64,000 nt of DNA from Desulfospira joergensenii DSM 10085 (GTDB taxonomy: Bacteria; Desulfobacterota; Desulfobacteria; Desulfobacterales; Desulfobacteraceae): assembly GCF_000420085.1 (NCBI RefSeq), contig NZ_ATUG01000002.1, positions 2,108,001-2,172,000 of the forward strand. The letters are read 5' to 3'. The position numbers and the translations under genes are program-made. The stretch's first letter is position 1. Every line of letters starts with the position of its first letter. Below the pieces are notes generated by a model. That model ran no database searches, was not told the origin of the DNA, and was given only the letters and a program-made list of their open reading frames with translations. Positions 17,229-25,839 of the stretch are shown here, in pieces.

Positions 17229-18923
17229 ATGAAGAAATTTTTTAGGGGTTTCATTTTGACGGCATTGGTTTTGGCGTTCGCCGCCACCGGAAGCCATGCG
17301 GCCAACAGCATTTCGGCAGGATCCTACAAGGCCGGCGATATGGTCGAGTTCTCGGGTAAGATCGAACCGGGTCAGGACCTCTACATCGCCGTTTCCCAGC
17401 AGGATATGTTTGCCCCCAAGGATACCAGCGGGGTTCACGAAATCAAGAAATTTAAAAAAGCATATGAGAAGGGCGGGTTTACCAAAGAAACAAGCATTCC
17501 TCCCCTCTATTACCTGATCACCAATGTGCCGGAAAAATTCGGGAAAGTGGATAAGAAAAAATTCGGCGGTCCCTCGGTTCTTCTGGGAAAAGGCAACGGA
17601 ATCTACTCCACCACCATGTTTTACCTGAAAAAGAATTTCAATGACGTGGATGCCCAGGCCAGGGCCATGCTGGGTCCCATCAAGAGCGACGACCAGTGGA
17701 ATTTTTTCAGGTGGGCCAATGAAAACAGCTACGGGATCAACACCATTGTCAAAGAAGGCAATCGGATCGGAAAAGTGGTTATCTTTTCCAGAAGCGTGAT
17801 CGGTGACCAGTCCAGCGGCAACTACTGGGACAAGGGCACCAACGTGAAACTGGACAAGGCCACGGGTGAATATACGGTTTCCTTTAAGTCCTTTCGCCAT
17901 ACGCCTCCCGATACCCAGTTTGACGTTTATGTCAACGGAGCCAAGATCGGGGACTATAAAATTGAGAAAAACGGGTACTGGCTCACCAAGGGCTTTCGGT
18001 ACATGAACCCCCTGTGGATCGTCATCGGGGCCATCCTGGTGGGGACCTACTTCTCCATGATCGGTGCGGCCGGCGGCATGCTCATGGCCGCCTTCCAGGT
18101 GCTTGTGGTCAATACCATGGGGCCCGTGGGCATCAACGCGGCCAACGTGCTCAAACCTTCCAACATGGCCCTGACCCTTTTCTCCCCCCTGGGATCCTTT
18201 TACCGGTATGCCGTGGTTGAAAAACGGGTGGCATGGCCCGTAGGTCTTTCTTTCGGCGTGGGCATCTTTATCGGTTCCATCTGGCTGGGCAAATACGTGT
18301 CTGCAGTTCTTCCCATGAAGGCCTATAAGGAATGGCTGGCCGTTCTGGTGGTGATCATGGGGATCAAGACCCTCATGGAGATGCGCCCGGCTGCCATGGC
18401 AAAGAGAAAAAACATCAAGGCCATGACCAAGAAGTTCAACGAAGAGATCGCCAAGGCCAAAGCCGAGGGCAGGTCCGCTGAAATGGGCAGCATCGAGCCC
18501 GTGAAAACCGGCCTTACAGATTACCGGTTTAAATTCTGGGGCGAGGAATTCAGGATCAATCCCCTGTTGTTTGCCATCCTGGGTCTGGCCATTGGTGTGG
18601 TTTCCCGGTCCTTCGGTATCGGCGGCGGCTTCCTCCTGGTGCCGGCCATGACCACCCTTGGGGCACTTCCCATGTACGTGGCCGTTCCCATCTCCCTCAT
18701 TGGTACCTGTTTTTCCAGTGTGGGCGCCTTTATCGGCTATCTCATGACCGGATATCTCCCGGACATGACCCTGGCCGTTGCCATCATCATCGGCGGGTTT
18801 GCCGGCGGCATGCTGGGCTCCAGGGCCCAGAAGATGTTCTCGGAGATGACCCTGAAGGTTGTTCTGGCCATTACCCTGTTCTTCCTGTTCTTCAGATTCT
18901 TTAAAATTGAAATCTGGATCTAG
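17229..18923 (+). CDS. TauE/SafE-family anion exporter with periplasmic N-terminal domain
   Basis: 564-aa membrane protein. It has a signal peptide (ILTALVLAFAATGSHA), then roughly 220 residues of hydrophilic, probably periplasmic sequence, then a TauE/SafE permease core from about residue 260 with the repeated glycine-rich helices AILVGTYFSMIGAAGGMLMAAF and VVSRSFGIGGGFLLVPAMTTLGALP that mark the two halves of the family. The family exports sulfite and organosulfonates; in a sulfate reducer sulfite or a related sulfur anion is the reasonable guess. The long extracytoplasmic domain is uncommon in the family. A terminator-like hairpin follows. Confidence 0.88.
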   Translation: MKKFFRGFILTALVLAFAATGSHAANSISAGSYKAGDMVEFSGKIEPGQDLYIAVSQQDMFAPKDTSGVHEIKKFKKAYEKGGFTKETSIPPLYYLITNVPEKFGKVDKKKFGGPSVLLGKGNGIYSTTMFYLKKNFNDVDAQARAMLGPIKSDDQWNFFRWANENSYGINTIVKEGNRIGKVVIFSRSVIGDQSSGNYWDKGTNVKLDKATGEYTVSFKSFRHTPPDTQFDVYVNGAKIGDYKIEKNGYWLTKGFRYMNPLWIVIGAILVGTYFSMIGAAGGMLMAAFQVLVVNTMGPVGINAANVLKPSNMALTLFSPLGSFYRYAVVEKRVAWPVGLSFGVGIFIGSIWLGKYVSAVLPMKAYKEWLAVLVVIMGIKTLMEMRPAAMAKRKNIKAMTKKFNEEIAKAKAEGRSAEMGSIEPVKTGLTDYRFKFWGEEFRINPLLFAILGLAIGVVSRSFGIGGGFLLVPAMTTLGALPMYVAVPISLIGTCFSSVGAFIGYLMTGYLPDMTLAVAIIIGGFAGGMLGSRAQKMFSEMTLKVVLAITLFFLFFRFFKIEIWI

Positions 18924-18945
18924 AGTATAGGAAAGATCATTCTTG

Positions 18946-19006
18946 AAACCCGTGGTCCGACACCCTATAATACCCGGAAGGGGCAGGGCGTCGACCACGG
19001 GTTTTT
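18946..19006 (+). terminator. Long-loop hairpin followed by T tract
   Basis: AAACCCGTGGT (18946-18956) pairs with ACCACGGGTTT (18994-19004), and a CGAC/GTCG extension lies inside. A run of T follows. It sits between the exporter gene and the 19065 gene, so it could end transcription partly and lower expression of the signalling genes downstream. Confidence 0.55.
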
Positions 19007-19064
19007 AAATTGTGTTTGTTCAAGCATAGCGTTTCCATGAGTGGCTGATATATAGAAGGATTTT

Positions 19065-19658
19065 ATGGATGCATTTTTAGACAGGGCCTGGGAGCAGATC
19101 AGCATCTTTCTGGAGAATCTGGTTCTTTTTCTGGACGGCCTGGCTTCCCCCCTGGAAAGATTCGGTCCGGGTGTGGTGATCTTTGTCCTTGCTTTTTTTA
19201 CGGTCCTGTTCACGAGATTCATGTCACGGATCTTTGTGACCCAGAGGTATCGATCCCTGGAAAAGGAGTTTGAGCACTGGCAGGGGGTGAGGCAGGAGGC
19301 CATGAAACATCCGGACCCGGAAAAGGGCAAAGCACTGGCCAGGAACATCGACCAGGCCCGGTTGAACCGGGTCTATTACGATTATTTTTTTGAAGGCCTT
19401 TTAAAGGGGCTGTTCACCAATATCCTGCCCATTCTTCTCATGGCCGCCCATGTCACCACCGTGTATACACCCGGAACTCTGCTGGAACGCTTTGGAGACC
19501 AGTGGGTCCTGACCGCAGACCTGTTCGGAACCCGGGTCAATTTCAGTTCCATGTTCTGGTTCGTGGTCTGCGTGATCTTTTCTTTTGTGATATATGGGGT
19601 TTTTAAAATTTCCATCCACGCATGGAAAAAAAGGGCCGGTCATGATTCTGTGGATTAA
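19065..19658 (+). CDS. Membrane protein, possible EMC3/TMCO1-like (DUF106, Oxa1 superfamily)
   Basis: 197-aa protein with an N-terminal helix (GPGVVIFVLAFFTVLFTRFM), a charged cytoplasmic coiled-coil hairpin (YRSLEKEFEHWQGVRQEAMK, then ARNIDQARLNRVYYDYFFEG), and two further membrane helices. This order of one helix, a cytosolic coiled coil with an NP/ND-type turn, and two helices resembles the DUF106/EMC3 branch of the Oxa1/YidC superfamily. No enzyme motif is visible. It might help insert the exporter or sensor kinase of this operon; that is inference. Confidence 0.7.
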   Translation: MDAFLDRAWEQISIFLENLVLFLDGLASPLERFGPGVVIFVLAFFTVLFTRFMSRIFVTQRYRSLEKEFEHWQGVRQEAMKHPDPEKGKALARNIDQARLNRVYYDYFFEGLLKGLFTNILPILLMAAHVTTVYTPGTLLERFGDQWVLTADLFGTRVNFSSMFWFVVCVIFSFVIYGVFKISIHAWKKRAGHDSVD

Positions 19659-20127
19659 GAGAAGCCCGGGTTTGAGAGCCCTGATCTGGGCCGTCCTGGT
19701 CCTGGCTCCGGTAAATGCCCATGCCATTCAGCTCCATGCGCATTCCGAGGGCATCATTACCCATCAGATGGGGCATCTCTTTTTTTTGTTTTCCATGGTC
19801 ATGCTCATGTTCATCATCCGGGGCAAGGCCCTGGACCGCCAGAAAGGATGGCGGCTGATCCAATTTTCCGCCCTTTTTTTTATCCTGTGGAACCTGGATG
19901 CAGTGGCCGCTCATTTTTTTGACAACCAGATCCGGGCGGTGAAACTGGAGATCCAGGATTTTTACCGGATCAAGGTGGTTGCCCAAAACGGATCAAAGAT
20001 CCTGACCTGGGTCTATTACGGGCTGAAGCTGGACCATCTCTTCTGTGTCCCGGCCATGTTCTTTCTTTACATGGGGCTGTCCAGCCTGGTGGATGATCAG
20101 CGCCGGCAGGCAGAGGACGAGAAATGA
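19642..20127 (+). CDS. Exported or membrane hypothetical protein
   Basis: 161-aa protein. Starting at 19642 it has a basic N-terminus and a signal-like helix ending LAPVNAHA, then AIQLHAHSEGIITHQMGHLF, a short histidine-rich stretch next to a membrane helix (FLFSMVMLMFII), and two more helices. The histidines could bind metal or haem, but no standard motif is present. It overlaps the previous gene by 17 bases and the kinase gene by four, so it may act as a sensory or membrane partner of the kinase. Confidence 0.72.
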   Translation: MILWIKRSPGLRALIWAVLVLAPVNAHAIQLHAHSEGIITHQMGHLFFLFSMVMLMFIIRGKALDRQKGWRLIQFSALFFILWNLDAVAAHFFDNQIRAVKLEIQDFYRIKVVAQNGSKILTWVYYGLKLDHLFCVPAMFFLYMGLSSLVDDQRRQAEDEK

Positions 20128-21614
20128 CAGGCTATTTTCTCCCCATACTGGCCGTTGATATTCTGGGGTCTGTGGCCATGGTAGTGATCTCCCTGCTCTG
20201 CCTTTACAAGGCCAGAATCCTCAGATCCACCGATCCGGATAACGCCTTGTTTCTATATCTGATGTGGATCACCACCGGGTTTACCATTTTTGCCATATCC
20301 AGGTCCTTTGGCCACATCCTGCGGCAGTTCCTGGTGCTCACCGCCAATGAGCAGACCTGGCAGGCCATCTCTGCCTATTCCGGCAGTGTGAATACGGCTA
20401 CCTTCATGCTGGTAGGGTTGATCACCCTCTTTTTTAACCAGACCTGGAATATCAACCAGAAGATTCTTTCCTCCAGAAAGAGGCTGGAGGCAGCCCATGG
20501 GAAACTCGTGGATCTGAATCAGACCCTGGAGCACAAGGTGATCCAGAGAACCGAAAAGCTGACCTCCAGCGAGCACAAGTGCAGGCGGATCTTTGAGCAG
20601 TCCCTGGATACCATCATCGTCACGGATCATAAGTTCCAGATCATGGAGATCAATCCGGCCGGGATCGCCCTGACCGGATACGGGCGGGAAGAGATAATGG
20701 AAATGGGTCTGGGCGGTTTTTTCTCCCACGCCTCGGACTGGGAGCAGCTCAGCCGGAAAATTGCCGCCAAAGAGTATATCCTCAACGAAGAGGCTGAATT
20801 TTCAAGGAAAGACCAGGAATCCCTGCTGGTCCTGATTACCGGAGGCGTGGATTACGGGGCATTCGGGTGTGCCAAAACCCATCATTTCATCATCAAGAAC
20901 GTGAATGAAAAGCGACAGATGGAAAGACAGATCGCCCAGGCCGACAAACTGGCCGCCCTGGGAGAGCTGTCCGCCGGTGTGGCCCATGAGATCAACAATC
21001 CCCTGGGCATTATCCTGGGATACGCCCAGCTTCTGCTCAAGGAATCCCCAGAGCACCAAGAGGATTTAAAGATCATTGAAAAACATGTAAAAAACTGCAA
21101 AGGTGTGGTGTCGGATCTGCTCTCCTTTTCCCGGAAAGGATCTTCCGAACAGGGGATGGTGGATGTCAACAAGGTCATTGATGACGTGGTTAAATTTTTG
21201 TCAAACCATTCCGATTTCAGGAATATTGAGATCACCCTGACTCCCGACACCGGGGACCGGCTCAATGTCCGGGGCAATGAACAGGAACTCTCCCAGGTGC
21301 TGATCAACCTCATGATCAACGCCTGCCACGCAGTGGATAAAAAGGGGCGCATTCAGATCCGCACCATGAAGGACATGGATGAGAAGATCAGCATCATGGT
21401 CAGGGACGATGGAAAGGGAATTGAAGAAAGGCATCTGTCCAAGATCTTTGATCCCTTTTTTACCACCAAGCCCGTGGGCCAGGGAACAGGCCTGGGACTT
21501 TCCGTGGGCTACGGCATTATCAAGCGCCACCACGGGGATATCCGGGTTCAAAGCCGGAAGGGGAAGGGAACGGTTTTTACCATTCTCCTTCCCGCAGGTG
21601 AAACCAAGGCATGA
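20124..21614 (+). CDS. Membrane PAS histidine kinase
   Basis: 496-aa sensor kinase. About four membrane helices occupy residues 1-110, then a coiled coil ([20 protein letters not shown]), a PAS domain (about 145-260, [20 protein letters not shown]), the HisKA H-box [20 protein letters not shown], and a complete ATPase domain with N box [25 protein letters not shown] and [19 protein letters not shown]. It is 28 bases upstream of the NtrC-type regulator and is its obvious partner. The signal is probably membrane or redox-linked given the operon. Confidence 0.93.
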   Translation: MTGYFLPILAVDILGSVAMVVISLLCLYKARILRSTDPDNALFLYLMWITTGFTIFAISRSFGHILRQFLVLTANEQTWQAISAYSGSVNTATFMLVGLITLFFNQTWNINQKILSSRKRLEAAHGKLVDLNQTLEHKVIQRTEKLTSSEHKCRRIFEQSLDTIIVTDHKFQIMEINPAGIALTGYGREEIMEMGLGGFFSHASDWEQLSRKIAAKEYILNEEAEFSRKDQESLLVLITGGVDYGAFGCAKTHHFIIKNVNEKRQMERQIAQADKLAALGELSAGVAHEINNPLGIILGYAQLLLKESPEHQEDLKIIEKHVKNCKGVVSDLLSFSRKGSSEQGMVDVNKVIDDVVKFLSNHSDFRNIEITLTPDTGDRLNVRGNEQELSQVLINLMINACHAVDKKGRIQIRTMKDMDEKISIMVRDDGKGIEERHLSKIFDPFFTTKPVGQGTGLGLSVGYGIIKRHHGDIRVQSRKGKGTVFTILLPAGETKA

Positions 21615-21642
21615 GGTGGTTTAAGAAAACCAGAGGATGAGA

Positions 21643-23028
21643 ATGAAGGCAAATATACTGGCAGTTGACGACGAAAAAGACATGACCCGGCTGCTCCAGA
21701 GAACCCTTGAGCCTGAAATCGACTGTAAAGTGGCCATGGCCTTTTCAGGAGCAATGGCCCTGTCCATCCTGGAGCAGGAAGAGTTTGACCTGGTGATCAG
21801 CGACATCCGGATGCCGGGCATGGACGGGTTTGAACTTTTGGAGAGCATCAGAAAAAAATATCCGGACCTGACCGTTGTCATGCTGACGGCATTCGGAAAT
21901 ATCGAATCCGCGGTCAAAGCCATAAAAAGGGGCGCCTATGATTTCATCCCCAAGCCCTTTGAACAGGGAGAGATCATCTTTAAAATCCGGAAAGCCCTGG
22001 AAAGAAGCCTGCTCATCCGGGAGAACAAGCGCCTGTTAAGGGAAAACCAGGACTCCACCTTTGAGATCATCGGGAAGAGTACCCCCATGCAGCGGGTGTT
22101 TGATCAGATCCGACTGGTGGCCTCCTCGGATGTGACCGTGCTGATAACCGGGGAGTCCGGCACGGGTAAGGACCTGACCGCCCGGGCCATTCATGCCCAG
22201 AGTTCCCGGAAAGACAATTCCTATGTCCCGGTGAACTGCCCCACCATTCCGGAGCATATCCTGGAGAGTGAGTTGTTCGGATATAAAAAGGGGGCCTTTA
22301 CCAATGCCGCAGGGGACAAGCAGGGGCTTTTCCAGGAGGCGGACAAGGGAACGATTTTTCTGGATGAAATCGGGGACATCGGACCCAGTATCCAGACCAA
22401 GCTTTTACGGGTTCTCCAGGAAAAAGAGATCAAGCCCCTGGGAGATACCAAGGTCAAGAAGGTGGATGTCAGGATCATTGCCTCCACCAACCGGGATCTG
22501 AAGCAGAAAATTGCCGACAATGAGTTTCGGGAGGATTTCTTTTACCGGCTCAATGTCCTTCCCATTGAACTGCCCCCCCTGCGGGATAGGATCGACGATA
22601 TTCCTTTGATCACAGAGCATCTTGTGGCGCGGCATTGCAGAAAGTTCAATAAAAGTCCCAAGGAGATGTCCCGGGAAGCCATGGATTTTTTAATGAAACA
22701 GCCCTGGCCCGGAAATGTCCGGGAACTTGAAAATGTCCTGATCCAGGCCATTCTCTATTCAAAAGAGGACCGCATTTCCAAATCCGACATCATGATTAAC
22801 GACATGGGCCGGAAAGACGAATGCCTGGATACGGGCAGCGTATCCAACCTGGCCTATAAGGAGGCAAAGGAAAATATCCTGAACCGGTTCAATCACGATT
22901 ATATCGGGGCCAAGCTGTCCATGTCCCAGGGCAATATCACCCAGGCGGCCAAGCAGTGCGGCATGGACCGTCAGGCATTGCAGCAGATCATGAAGCGGTA
23001 TAACATCGATGCCGCAGACTACAGGTGA
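21643..23028 (+). CDS. NtrC-family sigma-54-dependent response regulator
   Basis: About 461-aa activator (start at 21643; an ATG two codons upstream is also possible). Receiver domain with phosphoacceptor Asp54 in LVISDIRMPGMDG, AAA+ domain with Walker A GESGTGKDLTARAIH, sigma-54 contact loop KKGAFTNAAGDKQG (GAFTNA in place of the canonical GAFTGA), Walker B GTIFLDEIGDI, and a C-terminal Fis-type HTH (ITQAAKQCGMDRQALQQIMK). It ends by overlapping, tail to tail, the ModE-like gene. It probably activates the sigma-54-like promoter at 12407. Confidence 0.94.
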   Translation: MKANILAVDDEKDMTRLLQRTLEPEIDCKVAMAFSGAMALSILEQEEFDLVISDIRMPGMDGFELLESIRKKYPDLTVVMLTAFGNIESAVKAIKRGAYDFIPKPFEQGEIIFKIRKALERSLLIRENKRLLRENQDSTFEIIGKSTPMQRVFDQIRLVASSDVTVLITGESGTGKDLTARAIHAQSSRKDNSYVPVNCPTIPEHILESELFGYKKGAFTNAAGDKQGLFQEADKGTIFLDEIGDIGPSIQTKLLRVLQEKEIKPLGDTKVKKVDVRIIASTNRDLKQKIADNEFREDFFYRLNVLPIELPPLRDRIDDIPLITEHLVARHCRKFNKSPKEMSREAMDFLMKQPWPGNVRELENVLIQAILYSKEDRISKSDIMINDMGRKDECLDTGSVSNLAYKEAKENILNRFNHDYIGAKLSMSQGNITQAAKQCGMDRQALQQIMKRYNIDAADYR

Positions 23029-23450
23029 TCCGGATTCTTTTTTTGAAAGATCTCGTCAAAAATCCGGTCATCTTCCCGGATGCAGCGTTGTTTGAGTTCC
23101 CTGTATGTCTCCAGCAGGGACCTTCCCTCTGAGGTCAGCCGGGTTCCCTTTTTTCTGTCGGCCAGGACCACGGCCTTTCCGAAATTCTCTTCAGTGGATT
23201 TAATCTTGCTCCAGACGGTCTTGTAAGACATGTTCAGCTCTTTGGCGGTTTTGTTGATGGAACCGGTCCGGTCAAGGGTTTCCAGGATGGTCATCCTGCC
23301 GGTCCCCATGATGATATTCCCGTCGTCATTGACCAGGAGCTGACTGGATCGAATCTGCATAAAAAATTTTGTATCTCCATTTGGGTATTTAGCCTGAAGA
23401 CTAAAGGGTCTCACCCGGAATCTTTCATCCTTCAGTTTGAACACCTTCAT
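23019..23450 (-). CDS. ModE-like (LysR-type HTH) transcriptional regulator
   Basis: DNA-binding protein of the ModE N-terminal domain type: ILETLDRTGSINKTAKELNMSYKTVWSKIK is the winged-HTH signature, followed by KKGTRLTSEGRSLLETY. No molybdate-binding TOBE/MOP domain is present, so it resembles the short ModE-like repressors found beside molybdenum-enzyme genes. The start is uncertain: 23450 has an AGGTGG ribosome-binding site, 23360 (MQIRSSQLLV) is shorter, and the open frame reaches 23516. It is divergent from the FmdE-MoeA-MobB genes with a perfect palindrome between them. Confidence 0.85.
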   Translation of the reverse strand: MKVFKLKDERFRVRPFSLQAKYPNGDTKFFMQIRSSQLLVNDDGNIIMGTGRMTILETLDRTGSINKTAKELNMSYKTVWSKIKSTEENFGKAVVLADRKKGTRLTSEGRSLLETYRELKQRCIREDDRIFDEIFQKKNPDHL

Positions 23451-23546
23451 CCCATCCACCTGACATACATACAATGTCCGGGCCGGAATGTATATGTTTT
23501 TCAGGTAAAAAGGCAAAATTTCTTTGGTAAATCAGAGTTTTAACTT

Positions 23547-23574
23547 GACCTTATGTTAATTTTAACATAAGGTC
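23547..23574. promoter_or_regulatory. Perfect 13-bp inverted repeat, candidate operator of the ModE-like regulator
   Basis: GACCTTATGTTAA (23547-23559) is repeated exactly in inverted form at 23562-23574 with a two-base spacer. It lies in the divergent promoter region between the ModE-like gene and the fmdE-like gene, 37 bases before the latter's ATG. ModE-type operators are AT-rich inverted repeats of similar size, so auto-control plus control of the Mo-cofactor genes is a sensible inference. Confidence 0.6.
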
Positions 23575-23610
23575 GATTCAGCATATGGAATCATGGAAAC
23601 GGAAATATAA

Positions 23611-24258
23611 ATGAAAGATTTTGAAACCCTTTTGAAAGGCTCGGGCGAGGCCCACGGCCACCTTTGTCCGGGCCAGGTGGTGGGGGTGAAAATGGCCATG
23701 GAAGGATGCCGCCTCATCGGGCTGGACGAGCCCAGCATCCTGCCCCAGATCAAGAAACTCCTGGTTTATGTGGAAATGGACCGGTGTGCTGCCGATGCCA
23801 TCTCCTATGTTACCGGGGCAAAGCTGGGCAGGCGCTCCCTCAAGTTCGTGGACAACGGCATCATGGCGGCCACCTTTGTCAACCTTGAGTCGGGCAGGGC
23901 CTTCCGCATCGTTTCCAGGGAAGAGGCCAGGGAACTGGCCCTTGTCCTTGCCCCGGAAATCCCGGATAAGCGGGGCCGGCAGATGGAAGCCTACAAGAGG
24001 ATGAGCATTGAAGAGCTGTTTGACATTGAGGAGGTCCGGGTGGATGTCCCTGCCTGTGACATGCCCGGTCCCACCCGGTTCAAGGCGGTCTGCGCCCGGT
24101 GCGGACAGATGGTCAGGGACAAGCGGGAAATCATGAAAAACAATGAGATCCTCTGCAGACCCTGCGGCCTGGGATCCTATTTTCAACCGATAAATGAACA
24201 AGGAAAAGAGAATGTGCCAAGACGCAGAGCACAGGGCAGCCAAAACCCTGCCCTTTAA
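23611..24258 (+). CDS. FmdE-family protein with C-terminal zinc ribbon
   Basis: 215-aa member of the FmdE family (formylmethanofuran dehydrogenase subunit E domain). The N-terminal motif GSGEAHGHLCPGQVVGVKMA, with the conserved HGHxCPG, is diagnostic; a second conserved segment is VEMDRCAADAISYVTGAKLG. The C-terminus has CARCGQMV and LCRPCGLGS, a zinc ribbon. In non-methanogens these proteins occur beside molybdenum formate-dehydrogenase or Mo-cofactor genes and their role is not settled. Its 3' end overlaps the next gene by 65 bases. Confidence 0.9.
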   Translation: MKDFETLLKGSGEAHGHLCPGQVVGVKMAMEGCRLIGLDEPSILPQIKKLLVYVEMDRCAADAISYVTGAKLGRRSLKFVDNGIMAATFVNLESGRAFRIVSREEARELALVLAPEIPDKRGRQMEAYKRMSIEELFDIEEVRVDVPACDMPGPTRFKAVCARCGQMVRDKREIMKNNEILCRPCGLGSYFQPINEQGKENVPRRRAQGSQNPAL

Positions 24259-25282
24259 AACCATTCCTGTGGAAGAGGCGGTGGGAACCACCCTTGCCCA
24301 CGATATGACCCAGATCATTCCGGGCAAGTTTAAAGGCCCTGCATTCAAAAAAGGGCACAAGATAGAGTCTTCCGATGTCTGCCGGCTCATGCGCATGGGG
24401 AAAAATCATCTCTATGTCCTTGATCTTGAGGAGGGCCAGGTCCACGAGGATGATGCGGTCTATGAACTGGCCTCTGCCCTGGCCGGTCCCGGCGTCATCT
24501 TTTCCGGCTCCCCCAGTGAGGGAAAACTGGAACTGAGAGCCGCCTATCCCGGTCTTTTCAAGGTCAACGTGGAGGGGCTCACCCAATTCAATATGACCCA
24601 GGACGTGGTCTGTGCATCCATCCACAACAACACCGCCGTTGAAAACGGCCAGAGCCTTGCCGCCACCCGGGCCATCCCCCTGGTGATCCAGCAGGAAGAA
24701 CTGGACCGGGCCACGGCCATTGCCCGGGAAAATTACCCGGTCTTTTCCGTCCAGATGTTTAATCCCTTGAAGATCCGCCTCATTATCACGGGAAATGAAG
24801 TCTATAAGGGGCTGATCAAAGACCGGTTCCGGGAGATCGTGGAGAAAAAGGCCGCGGCCCTGGGGGCCAGTCTGGAAGAATCGGTTATCCTGCCCGATGA
24901 CCGGGACAGGATCGCCTCCCAGGTCAAAACCTTTCTGGAAAAGGATACAGACCTGATCATCACCACCGGCGGCATGTCTGTTGATCCCGATGATGTGACC
25001 CGGGCCGGGATAGAAGATGCCGGTTTTGACGAAGTCCATTATTCAGCCGCTGTGCTGCCCGGTGCCATGTTTCTTCTGGGATACCGGGGAGACAAGGCTG
25101 TCATGGGGCTGCCGGCCTGCGGCCTCTACCACCGGATCACCGTGTTTGACCTGATCTTTCCCAGGATCATGGCCGGAGAACATCCCGGTAAAAAGGATCT
25201 GGCAACCCTCTGCCACGGCGGCCTCTGCCTCAACTGCCCCACCTGCAGGTTCCCGGCCTGCTCCTTTGGAAAGGCCGGCTAG
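24194..25282 (+). CDS. MoeA-like molybdopterin-binding protein
   Basis: 362-aa protein of the MoCF-biosynthesis fold. It begins like the truncated MoeA family (LPFKTIPVEEAVGTTLAHDM) and carries the molybdopterin-binding segment IRLIITGNEVYKGLI..LIITTGGMSVDPDDVTRAGI. The C-terminus is cysteine-rich (LCLNCPTCRFPACSFGKAG), which could bind a metal or iron-sulfur centre. The start at 24194 overlaps fmdE-like by 65 bases; an alternative ATG is at 24212. It should act in molybdenum or tungsten insertion or in sensing the cofactor. Confidence 0.86.
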   Translation: MNKEKRMCQDAEHRAAKTLPFKTIPVEEAVGTTLAHDMTQIIPGKFKGPAFKKGHKIESSDVCRLMRMGKNHLYVLDLEEGQVHEDDAVYELASALAGPGVIFSGSPSEGKLELRAAYPGLFKVNVEGLTQFNMTQDVVCASIHNNTAVENGQSLAATRAIPLVIQQEELDRATAIARENYPVFSVQMFNPLKIRLIITGNEVYKGLIKDRFREIVEKKAAALGASLEESVILPDDRDRIASQVKTFLEKDTDLIITTGGMSVDPDDVTRAGIEDAGFDEVHYSAAVLPGAMFLLGYRGDKAVMGLPACGLYHRITVFDLIFPRIMAGEHPGKKDLATLCHGGLCLNCPTCRFPACSFGKAG

Positions 25283-25797
25283 TGAAGCCCTTCCATATCA
25301 TCGGCCAGCCCGGATCAGGCAAGACCACCCTGATGGTGGATCTCATCAGCGAACTGGTCCGGCAGGGGATCCGGGTGGGGAGCATCAAGCACAGCGCCCA
25401 TGTCCATGAACTGGACAAGCCGGGCAAGGATTCCTTCTGCCACAGAAAGGCAGGAGCCTCACCCGTGACCATGATGGCCGGGGACATGGCCGCCATCTAT
25501 CTTCCCCTGTCCCGGGGGAATTCAAAGCCCACACCTCAGATGTTCCTGGAAAACCCATTGTATCAGAATCTGGATATGGTGCTGATCGAAGGCTGGATCA
25601 GCGGCCCCTATCCCAAAATCGAGATGTGGCGGAAAGAGGCCGGTCGTCCTCCCCTGTTCACAAAGGTTGAGGGAGTCAGGGCCCTTGTCACCGACGATTC
25701 CCTGGATCCTGACTCCTCATCAGAAGCCAAGTCTGCCGGACTCAGGCTTTTCCAACGGAAATCCCCCCGGGACATCGTGGCCTATCTGCTTGAATAG
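25282..25797 (+). CDS. mobB: MobB-like GTP-binding molybdopterin-guanine dinucleotide protein
   Basis: 171-aa P-loop protein: IIGQPGSGKTTLMVDLISEL (Walker A) then GSIKHSAHVHELDKPGKDSF, the MobB signature. It supports formation of the bis-MGD cofactor for DMSO-reductase-family enzymes. The start is GTG, overlapping the last base of the MoeA-like stop codon, so translation is coupled. Target enzyme could be the oxidoreductase at 32644. Confidence 0.93.
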   Translation: MKPFHIIGQPGSGKTTLMVDLISELVRQGIRVGSIKHSAHVHELDKPGKDSFCHRKAGASPVTMMAGDMAAIYLPLSRGNSKPTPQMFLENPLYQNLDMVLIEGWISGPYPKIEMWRKEAGRPPLFTKVEGVRALVTDDSLDPDSSSEAKSAGLRLFQRKSPRDIVAYLLE

Positions 25798-25839
25798 AAT
25801 CCGGTATGGATCTGTTTCTGGTTTTAAAAATTCTTCTCT

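Noticed and set aside
17196-18998. 600-codon minus-strand frame opposite the TauE-like gene
   Set aside because: Histidine- and glycine-rich antisense translation of a membrane protein gene; no motif.
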